Virus record (IMG/VR): IMGVR_UViG_3300050821_007139
Span: 1-64,000 of that record
Source of the DNA: a virus
DNA: 64,000 bases
Reading direction: 5' to 3' (one strand)
Both the position numbers and the translations under genes were made by a program. Position 1 is the first letter of the stretch. Every line of letters starts with the position of its first letter. This document shows, one piece after another, positions 8,750 through 18,050 of this stretch. The notes below the pieces were generated by a model. It was given only the letters and a program-made list of their open reading frames with translations, did no database searches and was not told the origin of the DNA.

Positions 8750-9094
8750 GTGACAATTACGCCAGTAGTTCTTTTTGGGCCGATACAGATAGGTAATGTG
8801 CCGGTAACGCTTTACACTCAACCAGCTGGAATTGGGTTTGTTAAAGAAGTCGTGTTTACGAATGTGACAGCGGGAACAGTAGCACTAACTGTTTGGATTG
8901 TTAGATCAGGCCACGCTGCAGGCGCGACTAATATTGTTATTGGTGCCGCAGCGGCAGGATTTGCATTGACTTCTGGGCAAGCCTATATCGCGCAAGAGTT
9001 AGCTAATCTTGTTCTTGTAGTCGGAGACGCAATTGTGGCAGAGTCAAATACAGCTACTAGTATCAATTGCGTCGGCAGCGGGTGGACGCAATGA
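8750..9094 (+). CDS. Small beta-rich tail-region protein
   Basis: 114 aa, GTG start directly after the previous gene. The sequence alternates hydrophobic strands with short turns (VTLYTQPAG, VKEVVFTNVTAG, LTVWIVRSG) and ends with NCVGSGWTQ, a pattern seen in small phage structural beta-sandwich proteins. No signal peptide is present. The stop overlaps the next gene in an ATGA. Likely a minor virion protein; the function is not known. Confidence 0.65.
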   Translation: MTITPVVLFGPIQIGNVPVTLYTQPAGIGFVKEVVFTNVTAGTVALTVWIVRSGHAAGATNIVIGAAAAGFALTSGQAYIAQELANLVLVVGDAIVAESNTATSINCVGSGWTQ

Positions 9095-9462
9095 TACAGT
9101 TAGAGTTACCATTGCCAAAAGATGTAAGGGTAAATATTACTCAGCCTCGCGAAATTGAATTTAAAACGGTTGATGGGCTTTTTATAAAGCAGATATTTAT
9201 CCGTAATGCGGGTTCGTTTGTTCCACAACATGCACATGTCTGGAATCATACAAGTCTACTTGCTAGGGGTAGCATATTTTGTTGGAAAGATGGTAAATTA
9301 GATCAGCGCTATATTGCGCCAACTACAATTTATATTATGGCAGGAATTAAGCATTTATTTCAGTCTCTTGAGGATGATACAATTATTTATTGTATTCATA
9401 ATCTTCATGGAGAAGAGCAAGTACGAGTGCTTAAAGAGCACCAATTAACTGATTACGAATGA
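9091..9462 (+). CDS. Cupin-like small protein
   Basis: 123 aa from ATG 9091, which overlaps the previous stop as ATGA. An in-frame TTG at 9067 would add eight residues but overlaps the upstream gene more. The pattern FVPQHAHVWNHTSLLARGSI, then Tyr-Ile-Ala-Pro and AGIKHLFQSLEDDTIIYCIHN, fits a single cupin barrel with possible metal-binding histidines in the first motif. Cupin-like proteins occur in some phage tail clusters, but their role there is unclear. Sugar binding or metal binding would both fit. Confidence 0.65.
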   Translation: MIQLELPLPKDVRVNITQPREIEFKTVDGLFIKQIFIRNAGSFVPQHAHVWNHTSLLARGSIFCWKDGKLDQRYIAPTTIYIMAGIKHLFQSLEDDTIIYCIHNLHGEEQVRVLKEHQLTDYE

Positions 9463-9473
9463 GAGTAATTTAA

Positions 9474-10517
9474 ATGCCTTTTGGTTTTATTGGTGGGCTT
9501 CTTGGTGGTGTAGGATCTATAGTTGGGGCTGGAATCAGTTCTAATGCTGCTACTAGTGCTGCAAATACACAAGCTCAAGCTGCTACAAACGCTGCTCAAC
9601 TCCAGCAGCAAACTGCACTGCAAGCTTTAAGTCAACAACAATTACAATATCAAAATACACAAAATAATTTATCACCTTATCTTAATGCAGGCGGGAATGC
9701 ACTTAATGATTTAAATAATTATGCTAACCCGAATGGGTTGTTGTTTCAGAATCCAGTTGCGCTTACAGGTCAGAATCCGCAAATAAATAACTTAAGCAAC
9801 GCGCCGGGTTTAAATCTTCCACAGTTTAATATGCCCCAGTTCGGGCTACAACAGTTTCAGGCAAGTCCGGATTATCAATATTTACTTAATCAAGGCCGAG
9901 ATGCAGTGCAAAACTCGGCCGCAGGGAGAACCGGAGCGCTTTCTGGGAATATGCTCCAGGGCTTACAGCAAAATGCTACAGGCTTAGCTACTCAAGATTT
10001 TAACCAAGCTTATAGTGATTACGTCCAGAATTATCTAAATCAATATAATGCTACAAATCAAAATGCGATTAATACTTATGGTGCACAGAATAATCAATTC
10101 CTTAATGCACAGAATGTCCTTGGTAATTATTATAATCAGCAGTTAGGCGGTGTTGGGCAACAGCAAAGTAATATTTATAATATTCTTGCAGCAAGGACAG
10201 GATCTGGACAAAATGCTGCAGCATCACTAGGCGCATTTGGTCAAGCCGGGGTTAATAATGCCAGTAATATCTTGCAGAATCAAGGTAATGCGCTTGCATC
10301 GGGCCAGATTGGGGCCGCGAATGCCCTAAGTGCCGGACAAATTGGTTCTGCCAATGCAATAACAGGAGGCATAAATAATCTAAGTACTAATCTACTTTCA
10401 GCACCAAATCCAAATTTTAATAATAACGCTAATAGTGCTTTCCAATTTCTCTTTGGTGGCGGATTGGGTGGTACAGGGGCGCTGAGTGGCAATACCAATG
10501 CGGATTTTAGTGGTTAA
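9474..10517 (+). CDS. DNA ejection protein, P22 gp7-like
   Basis: 347 aa. It begins with a Gly-rich hydrophobic stretch (residues 1-25), followed by long Gln/Asn/Ala-rich segments. The core FQASPDYQYLLNQGRDAVQ, GRTGALSGNMLQGL and QDFNQAYSDYVQNYLNQY is the recognisable pattern of internal ejection proteins in P22-like phages, which leave the capsid and help form a channel across the cell envelope. The gene is first of three consecutive ejection-type genes, as in P22 (gp7, gp20, gp16). Confidence 0.8.
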   Translation: MPFGFIGGLLGGVGSIVGAGISSNAATSAANTQAQAATNAAQLQQQTALQALSQQQLQYQNTQNNLSPYLNAGGNALNDLNNYANPNGLLFQNPVALTGQNPQINNLSNAPGLNLPQFNMPQFGLQQFQASPDYQYLLNQGRDAVQNSAAGRTGALSGNMLQGLQQNATGLATQDFNQAYSDYVQNYLNQYNATNQNAINTYGAQNNQFLNAQNVLGNYYNQQLGGVGQQQSNIYNILAARTGSGQNAAASLGAFGQAGVNNASNILQNQGNALASGQIGAANALSAGQIGSANAITGGINNLSTNLLSAPNPNFNNNANSAFQFLFGGGLGGTGALSGNTNADFSG

Positions 10518-10524
10518 TTAGTTT

Positions 10525-12426
10525 ATGCCTTACGATACCCAGTTAGATCCTAGAATTATACTTGGGGCTGGTAAGCCTTCAGGGCCTTTTGGTCCTGATA
10601 TGAGCCAAATTTATCAGTCTCAAAACCAGGCTTATAGAAATGTGTTGCAGCAGCAAGATTTGGCTGGACAAAACGCGCTCCGTGGTGCATTTCAAAATCA
10701 AAATATGTTAAATCCAAACACAGGCTTACCAAATACTCAAGCTCTTGGAATGGTGGGTCAGGTAGATCCTAAGCTCGCACTTGAATATATGGCTGCCACA
10801 CAAAAAATTAATGAAGAACAACAGCGTGCGCAAGTTACAGGTTTAATGGCAAATCAGAAGATTGGGAGTATATTCGATAAGCAAGTTGTGACGCCATTGG
10901 TGACTTACGCTAAAGACTTACAAACACAAAATATACCACAAGATCAACAAGATGTAATGATAGAACAAAAACGCCAAGAGTTTATGAAGGACATGCAGAA
11001 AAGTCAAGGCTTTTCTGATTCTACTATGAATAAGCTTGATACGAAATATGATCCTGTACGTTGGCCTTTAGGATCGGAAGGTTTTAAGAAACGCGAAGAG
11101 GATATAGCTAAAGGCTGGAAAGGGCCGTATACAGATAGTAAAGGCGCTGTGTATTGGTTGAACGAATTTTTAGGTCCAGGAGCTTTTAATCAGGATCGTA
11201 CAGCGCCCTATAATCCGGTTGGGGCCGCGCGTACTGCTGGTCAAGAACCTAAACCTATGGTTGATGTAAAACCAGATGGAACTAAGGTCCCAATTCAATT
11301 TGATCCGTTAAATAATACTTATCTGAAAGATAATGAACCTTATAAACCTACAAATCCACAGAGAATTGGAGTAGAGGGTGGTAAGGGCGCCGGACCTAAA
11401 AATTTACCTGCTCCATTAGAAGCCGATATAAAAAATCCTGATACTGGTAAGTCAGAGCGGCGAGGAATACGCCAAGAACAATTGCCAGATGGAACCGTAA
11501 GGACTGTATTTGCAGGTGGACCCGATGCGGGCAAAGAAGTTCCAAAAGAACAGTTAGGAGAAGTCAGAACTAAAGGCGAACAGGCCGGACAAGAAGCAAT
11601 TGATGCCACTGCAGAGTCCATAGCAGATTATAGAACACCACCATTGAGCCCTTATGCTCAGGTCCGTGGAAATGGGCCGGAAATAATGGAGGCTATTAAG
11701 AAAGCCAATCCTGAATATAATGCACAAAAATATTACCAAGCAAACTCTGTAAGACAAGACTTTGCTCGTGGGGCAGCATCGAAACGGATCGATGCTTTAA
11801 ATACCGTAACACAGCATCTTGAGGTATTTGATGATTTAGGCAAAGCTCTAAAAAATGGAGATGTTAATGCAGTTAATAGTGTTGTCAATTATGCTAAGAC
11901 ACAGCTTGGACATCCAGAAGTTACGAGTTTTAATGCCGCTAAAGATGTAGTTGCAGATGAAGTGATCAAGGCTGTAATAGGTTCAGGCGCAGTTTTTGAT
12001 AGAGAAGGAATGACAAAGAATTTATCCGGCTCCAGATCACCTGAACAATTGCATGATGTTGAAGTTACGATAAAAAGATTAATGGCCGGCCAAGTGGGCA
12101 GTTTAGAGAAACGATGGACTTCTGTAGGGCTTAAGAAGGATGAATTCGGAGAAAAGTTATTGCCGGATACTCTGGCAGCGGTAGATGAATATTTGCCTAA
12201 AGAGAAGAAAGGCGAAGGAAGCGGTTCGAGTCAAACTCAACCTTCAAGCCCTTCCGGCTCAGCTTTTGCACCGTTGCCTGGTAAAGAACATTTCGATACT
12301 TTAGATCAAACTATGAAATCTCTTCCGCGAGATGGAAGAACATATCCGGTTCAAGATAAATCTACCGGACAAGTTCATTATTATAAAAATGGCGCTGAAG
12401 TACCAAAACCACCTGGAGTGCCTTAA
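10525..12426 (+). CDS. Second internal/ejection-type protein
   Basis: 633 aa, hydrophilic, Gln/Lys-rich and without membrane segments. It starts with a Gly/Pro region followed by a Gln-rich helical part (residues about 25-70). Long helical segments occur near residues 430-560, and a Ser/Pro linker plus a short C-terminal domain ends the protein. Position between a gp7-like protein and a very large composite protein, with no gap to the latter, makes it the positional equivalent of P22 gp20. Sequence alone does not prove that. Confidence 0.6.
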   Translation: MPYDTQLDPRIILGAGKPSGPFGPDMSQIYQSQNQAYRNVLQQQDLAGQNALRGAFQNQNMLNPNTGLPNTQALGMVGQVDPKLALEYMAATQKINEEQQRAQVTGLMANQKIGSIFDKQVVTPLVTYAKDLQTQNIPQDQQDVMIEQKRQEFMKDMQKSQGFSDSTMNKLDTKYDPVRWPLGSEGFKKREEDIAKGWKGPYTDSKGAVYWLNEFLGPGAFNQDRTAPYNPVGAARTAGQEPKPMVDVKPDGTKVPIQFDPLNNTYLKDNEPYKPTNPQRIGVEGGKGAGPKNLPAPLEADIKNPDTGKSERRGIRQEQLPDGTVRTVFAGGPDAGKEVPKEQLGEVRTKGEQAGQEAIDATAESIADYRTPPLSPYAQVRGNGPEIMEAIKKANPEYNAQKYYQANSVRQDFARGAASKRIDALNTVTQHLEVFDDLGKALKNGDVNAVNSVVNYAKTQLGHPEVTSFNAAKDVVADEVIKAVIGSGAVFDREGMTKNLSGSRSPEQLHDVEVTIKRLMAGQVGSLEKRWTSVGLKKDEFGEKLLPDTLAAVDEYLPKEKKGEGSGSSQTQPSSPSGSAFAPLPGKEHFDTLDQTMKSLPRDGRTYPVQDKSTGQVHYYKNGAEVPKPPGVP

Positions 12427-15400
12427 ATGGCTTATGCTGTAGGCGCTCCGATTGATGATCCTAGCACATTAGGGGTTAGTGCAAGCGCGCCTAGAGCTGA
12501 TGTGTCTTTGCCATCTAGACGTGAGCGTGATGCGCCAATATTAGTTCAATATATCCCAAGCGACGATTTATTAAAAACTACGGGCCTAAGTCCAGAACAG
12601 TATGACACTTATCGACATCATATGGCAAAACGTGAGGCCCCTAGTTATAGTAAACCTTTTGAAAAAACAGGAAGCAAAACTACTCTTGAAGTTGGCGGTC
12701 AATATCAGATGGGGCCGGAAGAAATTGCTTCAGCAGCTAAGCATTTAGGTATTGATGCCCCTTCTAAAGAAGAATTCTTGAAAAATCCCCATCTTCAAGA
12801 GCGTTTGTTTGATGCTTATACAGTGCAGCATGCTCAAGAGTTAATGAAAAATGAGACCTTTAAAGAAGCAGATCCAGCAAAACGAGCGGCAATCTTAGCT
12901 GGGGCACATTTAGGTGGGGTGCAGGGAGTCGAAGATTATTTAGCTGGCAAAAGTGATCCGAGCGACAAAAATAAAACTACCATAAGTAATTATGTTAATA
13001 GTACTGCTCGTGTAATGGGGGCGCCACTAATAGGTGTCTCTGATTGGACACCAAGCAATAATGCGATTGCGTCAGAACAAAGAAGATCTAATACTGATGT
13101 AGTTGATATGAGCCCAGAGCAGTTTCTTTCACTTCTCCCTCCTATACCTAAAGATGAACCTAGTTTAGCAAAACGAGATAATTTACAAAGGTCGCTAGCT
13201 TCAGGAGATCAAATTGAACAAATTCCTTCGCTTGAAGTAAAATCTAAAGGGGATGATCTTAAAGTCGTTGATCATGATGGGAGACATAGGGCACAAGCAG
13301 CTATTGAAGCCGGATTGGATACAATTCCTGTTTCAATTCGTGGTGCGGATGACGTTGCAGGTTTTAAAAATCTAGTTGGAAAAACAACTGTTCCAATTGA
13401 TTTTACTAAGGTTGCTTCAAAACTGGAGCAAGCACCAGTACAAGCACCGGTCCAGTTACAAGCAAGGCCAATCGGGCCGCAACAAGTTACACAAGCTCCA
13501 CAACAACCCTCTTCTCCAACTGTAGCTACTGCTCCTATTCCACCGGCCCCACAGACTCCATCTAAGCCTGATTTTTATCCACAAATCGTAGCAGGAATTA
13601 ATAAAGACATAATTAATCCTGCCTCTCAAGGCTATCGTGGGGTTGCTGTTCCGAATCCAACGACCGATATAACTGCCGGACAGCGAATTGCAAATGCTAA
13701 TGCGTCAAGTGCGGGTCAAGTAGGCTTACCGTCAAGAAATGTATTGGCTTCGGCTTTATCAGCAATTAACCCTATCGGTTCCGCTCAAGCTGCTGAAGGT
13801 AGTGTAGGTTTAAGTCCAAATCAACCATCGGCTTCTGCACCAATTCCTCCCGTTTCATCGCCACAAACATCTCCTTCTTCTGGCTTTGCTATTGGCGCCC
13901 CTATTGAATCTGGAAACTTTGCAGTTGGTGCTCCAGTCGGACCAAATCCGCGCCAATCTTATGTTCCAACTCCTGAAGATGTAATTCCGCCTATTGTAAA
14001 TGCTTTAAGTCCGATGTTAGGTACTGGAGTCATGGCAGGTATAGCTGGGCTCCGTAATCGCCCGATGAGTTTTGATGAATGGAAAGCTGCGCGAGACAAG
14101 GCTTTAGCTGAGACACAATTACCGGAGACTGAGACCGGGAGGAAGATTTCTAAATTCTTTGGCGCTCCGGGGCAGTTGTTAGGTTGGGCGGCTGAACAAG
14201 TTTTAGGAGATAAAACTAAATATCTAACTCCAGTTATGGATGTCTTAGCTCCAGCTTCCATTTTAGCTCCTGGAATTGGTAGTGTAGCTACGGCGCCTAT
14301 TAGACCTATACTTAATCGAGCTTTACAGACGCCTGAAATGGGTGCCGTCCGGGCCGCCAATGCAGCTTACAGAAGTGAGCTTCCGGCCGGTGGTGTAGCT
14401 AATACTGAAATTGCTAACCGTATGGCACAAGCACAAGGGGCTGGAATCCCACTAACTCCTAAAGATATGTTCTTGCCAGGTGAGGCGCAAAATGTACGGT
14501 TAGCTCATGCGTTAGAAAACTCTCCTGAAGCTCGTAAACAAATACGAGATGTATCAGAAGCTAGAACACGAGGTACAGAAGTTTCGCCGGCGCAAGAACG
14601 TGTAGGTGGAAGTCTAGAACGTGGCGATGCCCATGTTACTAATGCTTTCGGGTCAGGCTCAGCTAGAGATATAAGTGAAGCTTTAAATAAAAATCTTACT
14701 AAAAATACTAGCTTATTAGGACAAGCTAGGACATTATTAGATGAATCTAAAACTCAACTACAAGATCGTATAGATACATTAAAGAATATTAAAGTACCTT
14801 CAAAGCAAATCAAAGCTGATCCTGATGTAGCTAGATTGCGTACAATGCGTAATAGGCGTGAAGCTGAGGTTAAAGACCTTAATAAAAAGATTGATAATGA
14901 CAACGCTTCACTTGATGCAGTTAAAGAGGGACAAAAAATCTTTTCTCCAAATGTCCGTTCGGAGGATGTTGACAAATTTGTAGCTAAAGCGAAACCCGAA
15001 CAATTAGATGCGTATCGAATTAGCGTTGGTGATGCAGTTCGAGATCAGTTTAGGCGTGTACGAGAGCTTGGCACAGAAACCAGTAAGGTTAGTATTCCAC
15101 AAAATATGAAAAATAAACTTTCCTCAGCACTTGGTTCAATGCAAGTCGCTGAGGGTTTTATGCGTAAGATGGCACTAGAGGATCAGGTAACTGCCGGGGC
15201 TGAAAATGTGCTTACTGCTTTGGGAAATGAACCTGGGGCAGTAAGAAGAGCTGGGGCGCCATTCCGACGGGCGCTTGAATCTCTTGGTCATATCGGTATG
15301 AGCACTGCTATGGGACATGGTATTCATGGAGCTGGATATCAAGCTATTAGATTTGGCAGAAATGTTTTAGACTATATGGCCTATGGTGGTGGATTTATGG

Positions 15401-15585
15401 GCCGTAAGCGAGGAACCGAGATTAGTAAGCTTTATACAGATCCTAATGCAAATATTGCAACGTCAGGAAAGAATTTATTTCAATCGCCAGCCTTACCTGC
15501 GCGCCGCCAAAATATCTTAAACACGCTTCCGTATGGTCCAGCTGCTACTTATTCCGCCACGCAAAACTATGCGCCAAATCAATGA
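12427..15585 (+). CDS. Large composite ejection protein with transglycosylase-like and ParB-like domains
   Basis: 1052 aa, starting immediately after the previous stop. Residues about 55-180 resemble a lytic transglycosylase-type domain (YRHHMAKREAPSY, then GGQYQMGPEEIA and FLKNPHLQERLFDAY). Residues about 222-315 resemble a ParB/Srx-like nuclease domain with the signature VVDHDGRHRAQAA. A long Pro/Gln/Ala linker (about 335-510) leads to a hydrophobic and helical C-terminal half, including coiled-coil-like stretches near 740-830. It is the positional equivalent of P22 gp16. The enzyme domains could open the cell wall and protect or process DNA during entry (inferred). Confidence 0.72.
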   Translation: MAYAVGAPIDDPSTLGVSASAPRADVSLPSRRERDAPILVQYIPSDDLLKTTGLSPEQYDTYRHHMAKREAPSYSKPFEKTGSKTTLEVGGQYQMGPEEIASAAKHLGIDAPSKEEFLKNPHLQERLFDAYTVQHAQELMKNETFKEADPAKRAAILAGAHLGGVQGVEDYLAGKSDPSDKNKTTISNYVNSTARVMGAPLIGVSDWTPSNNAIASEQRRSNTDVVDMSPEQFLSLLPPIPKDEPSLAKRDNLQRSLASGDQIEQIPSLEVKSKGDDLKVVDHDGRHRAQAAIEAGLDTIPVSIRGADDVAGFKNLVGKTTVPIDFTKVASKLEQAPVQAPVQLQARPIGPQQVTQAPQQPSSPTVATAPIPPAPQTPSKPDFYPQIVAGINKDIINPASQGYRGVAVPNPTTDITAGQRIANANASSAGQVGLPSRNVLASALSAINPIGSAQAAEGSVGLSPNQPSASAPIPPVSSPQTSPSSGFAIGAPIESGNFAVGAPVGPNPRQSYVPTPEDVIPPIVNALSPMLGTGVMAGIAGLRNRPMSFDEWKAARDKALAETQLPETETGRKISKFFGAPGQLLGWAAEQVLGDKTKYLTPVMDVLAPASILAPGIGSVATAPIRPILNRALQTPEMGAVRAANAAYRSELPAGGVANTEIANRMAQAQGAGIPLTPKDMFLPGEAQNVRLAHALENSPEARKQIRDVSEARTRGTEVSPAQERVGGSLERGDAHVTNAFGSGSARDISEALNKNLTKNTSLLGQARTLLDESKTQLQDRIDTLKNIKVPSKQIKADPDVARLRTMRNRREAEVKDLNKKIDNDNASLDAVKEGQKIFSPNVRSEDVDKFVAKAKPEQLDAYRISVGDAVRDQFRRVRELGTETSKVSIPQNMKNKLSSALGSMQVAEGFMRKMALEDQVTAGAENVLTALGNEPGAVRRAGAPFRRALESLGHIGMSTAMGHGIHGAGYQAIRFGRNVLDYMAYGGGFMGRKRGTEISKLYTDPNANIATSGKNLFQSPALPARRQNILNTLPYGPAATYSATQNYAPNQ

Positions 15586-16016
15586 TACCAAAAATAATTA
15601 TCGTCCCTATCGAATATCAACGATTCACCACTATTGGTGATTGGTATGAAGATAAATATGGGAATTTTACAATTTCAATCTCCTATTTATATGATTGGAA
15701 ATATGAATTTTTGGTCTTGATTCACGAATTAACTGAATGGGCTATTTGTCAATCAATGGGAGTTAAAACTCAAGCTTGCGATGATTTTGACGGGCTTTGG
15801 GAAAGTGAGATTAAGAAAGGTATTCAAGATATTAATACCGAAGCAGGTTTTGATCGCCGGTGTCCGTACCGACGTGGGCACGTTTGGGGGGCACGAATGG
15901 AACGTTTATTCTGTTTCCTGCTCCGCGCCTCTTGGAAAGACTATTGTGAGTCGTGCGAACGTGCTATAAAGAATTATTCTAATTCTAAACAGAGTTCAAG
16001 TAATGCCTCTGTTTAA
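15582..16016 (+). CDS. Metallopeptidase-like protein, HELTE motif
   Basis: 144 aa. The helix FLVLIHELTEW places His48-Glu49 and Glu52 in an HExxE arrangement, as in zinc hydrolase-like proteins; a conserved tail EAGFDRRCPYRRGHVWGARM follows. Small phage proteins with this combination are common but I know of no proven activity. It begins in an ATGA overlap with the ejection protein and overlaps the next gene by 14 nt, so it belongs to a coupled cassette with the racemase and ATP-grasp genes. Confidence 0.65.
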   Translation: MIPKIIIVPIEYQRFTTIGDWYEDKYGNFTISISYLYDWKYEFLVLIHELTEWAICQSMGVKTQACDDFDGLWESEIKKGIQDINTEAGFDRRCPYRRGHVWGARMERLFCFLLRASWKDYCESCERAIKNYSNSKQSSSNASV

Positions 16017-16641
16017 AGCTACTCTAGGCATACTAGGCGGTATGGGCCTTAGAGCAACAAGTAATTTTCTTGATTGTCTGGTTAAAGAAATTACTGAAGT
16101 TGGCGTTACGGAAGATAGTGCGTTTCCTACCATAATTATGCTAAGTATTCCTTTACAAGAATGGGGAATTTTGGGATCGACAAATAAAGATCATGTTAGC
16201 GCACAAGTTAATAATGGCTTGAAATGGCTACGTGAAGCCGGCGCAGATTATATAGCTGTTCCTTGCAACACAGTTCACGAGTTTATAACCGATAAGCATG
16301 TGATTAACATTATTGATGAGACTTTAAAAGAATGTCGAGATAAAAATCTTGGCGTTCTTTGCTCCAATCAGACCAGAGAGTCAGGGTTATATGAAAGGAG
16401 TGGGTATAATATACAATATTACCCAAACCAATCTACAATCGATGGATTGATTGAAGCTGTTCAGCATGGGAAAAACCCTGATATTAGTTTGATGCTAAAT
16501 GCTGAGTTCTCTAATTGCTCTACTATCATCCTTGGTTGTACTGAGCTTTCGCTTTGTTCAAATATGAATCGTTGGGGGAATAGGACTATTTTAGATTCAA
16601 CTAAAATCTTGGCGAAGGCTTCTATAAAAGCCCTAATGTAA
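16003..16641 (+). CDS. Aspartate/glutamate racemase family protein
   Basis: 212 aa. The start LGILGGMG, the motif VPCNT with Cys88 and the motif LGCTEL with Cys179 are the two-cysteine catalytic signature of cofactor-independent Asp/Glu racemases, which interconvert L- and D-acidic amino acids. Length is close to the family norm. It overlaps the preceding peptidase-like gene by 14 nt and shares a TAATG junction with the ATP-grasp gene. The substrate (Asp, Glu or another compound such as hydantoin) cannot be decided by eye. Confidence 0.85.
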   Translation: MPLFKATLGILGGMGLRATSNFLDCLVKEITEVGVTEDSAFPTIIMLSIPLQEWGILGSTNKDHVSAQVNNGLKWLREAGADYIAVPCNTVHEFITDKHVINIIDETLKECRDKNLGVLCSNQTRESGLYERSGYNIQYYPNQSTIDGLIEAVQHGKNPDISLMLNAEFSNCSTIILGCTELSLCSNMNRWGNRTILDSTKILAKASIKALM

Positions 16642-18050
16642 TGAAATATATCTTCTTTACATTCTCTGGGCATTCATTACCGATAGCCAAGCGGTTGATT
16701 GATGAGGGCAATGAAGTCGAGGTCGGTCAAGTTTCAAGGCCCGAAAAGCTTAATGTCAAAGGCTGGCAGGCCCATAAAGAGACTCCAGAGGAACAACGCC
16801 GCCGGCTTTCACTTTATGATGGAATTATTGAAAAACAAGACGCCGATAAATTACTAAATAATCTTCGTTTTAACAAGGACAAAGAGGATATCTTTGTTGT
16901 TCTTGATCATAATAACCTTTGCGAATACGGTGAAAAATTAAATTCGATGGGATATATCGGTTTAATCCCGCTTCGTGAAGATTATACAATGGAAAAAGAA
17001 AGAACGGCGGCGAAGAATTTTGTTGAAAAAAATTATTCTTTACTTCAAGTGCCTGAATCAAAAGAATTTAAGAAAGCCCAAGATGGAATTGATTTAGTCG
17101 AAGATTCTGATGAGCTCTGGGTTCTTAAGAGTAATGGAAATATCGGTGATACCATAGTTCCACGAACTACTGATACCCAACTTAATCATATGGTAATTAT
17201 AGGCGCACTCAAGTGCGACTCAAAGGATTATGAAAAGGAGGGATATATACTTGAAAGGAAACTTAGATCGCCTATCGAATTTACTCCACAGCTTGCATTT
17301 TGGAACGGTGAGCCGATTTACTCACATGTGGAAATAGAATGCAAGCCAATTGGGGCCGGAGACACTGGCCCCGACGGTGGAGGAGCTTTAAATCTAGTCG
17401 TCAAAACCAACCTAGACGACGAAATAAACGCTATGTTTTTCCCCCCAATTATCTTCGAGATGGCAAAGAAACGCTCGGGCTTATTTATTTTCGACGCTGG
17501 GATACTTTATGACGAAGATGATTCAAGATTTTATTTTACTGAGTTCGCAGGGAATAGATGGGGTTGGGGTGGAATCTATTCGGAACTATCTATGGCAACT
17601 AATAAGAATAGAAATGCGACCGAATATTTTGAGCGCGTAAGTGCTGGAAAGAGTCCTCTTCATTATAAATATGGTGCTACGGTTAGTTTATATAATATCC
17701 TCCCTGATAAGAAATTTGCGTCGTTGGAGTGTGACTGTTTGCCGATTTATTGGCGAAGAGCGGCAGATGAATATTTATGGTTGTATCAGATAAGGAAAAA
17801 TGAAGAAGGGGTTATTGTAAATACAGGATGTTTTAAAGATTCAATTCTTGGTTACGCTAGTGGATGTGGAGATTCATTATCGAAATGTATCAGTTTAGCT
17901 TATAAAGTAATTGATAATTTTGCATTTAAAGAATTCCTTTTTAGACCTAAAGGTGATTTTTTATCTAAAGATTATCCAAGCTCAATTTTAAATCGTTTAG
18001 AGGCGATTAAAGAAATATTAGATAATATAGAAAAGAAAGAAGCCGCATAA
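16641..18050 (+). CDS. ATP-grasp ligase, PurD-like
   Basis: 469 aa. The layout resembles the ATP-grasp fold of phosphoribosylamine-glycine ligase: an N-terminal Rossmann-like start (FTFSGHSLPIAKRLIDEG), YTMEKERTAAKNF near residue 115, ILERKLRSPIEFTPQ near 205, a Gly-rich loop GPDGGGALNLV near 246 and FYFTEFAGNRWGWGG near 300 for Mg-ATP. Classical PurD needs residues I cannot confirm, so another carboxylate-amine ligase is equally possible. Coupled to a racemase, it might join a D-amino acid to an acceptor (inferred). Confidence 0.68.
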   Translation: MKYIFFTFSGHSLPIAKRLIDEGNEVEVGQVSRPEKLNVKGWQAHKETPEEQRRRLSLYDGIIEKQDADKLLNNLRFNKDKEDIFVVLDHNNLCEYGEKLNSMGYIGLIPLREDYTMEKERTAAKNFVEKNYSLLQVPESKEFKKAQDGIDLVEDSDELWVLKSNGNIGDTIVPRTTDTQLNHMVIIGALKCDSKDYEKEGYILERKLRSPIEFTPQLAFWNGEPIYSHVEIECKPIGAGDTGPDGGGALNLVVKTNLDDEINAMFFPPIIFEMAKKRSGLFIFDAGILYDEDDSRFYFTEFAGNRWGWGGIYSELSMATNKNRNATEYFERVSAGKSPLHYKYGATVSLYNILPDKKFASLECDCLPIYWRRAADEYLWLYQIRKNEEGVIVNTGCFKDSILGYASGCGDSLSKCISLAYKVIDNFAFKEFLFRPKGDFLSKDYPSSILNRLEAIKEILDNIEKKEAA

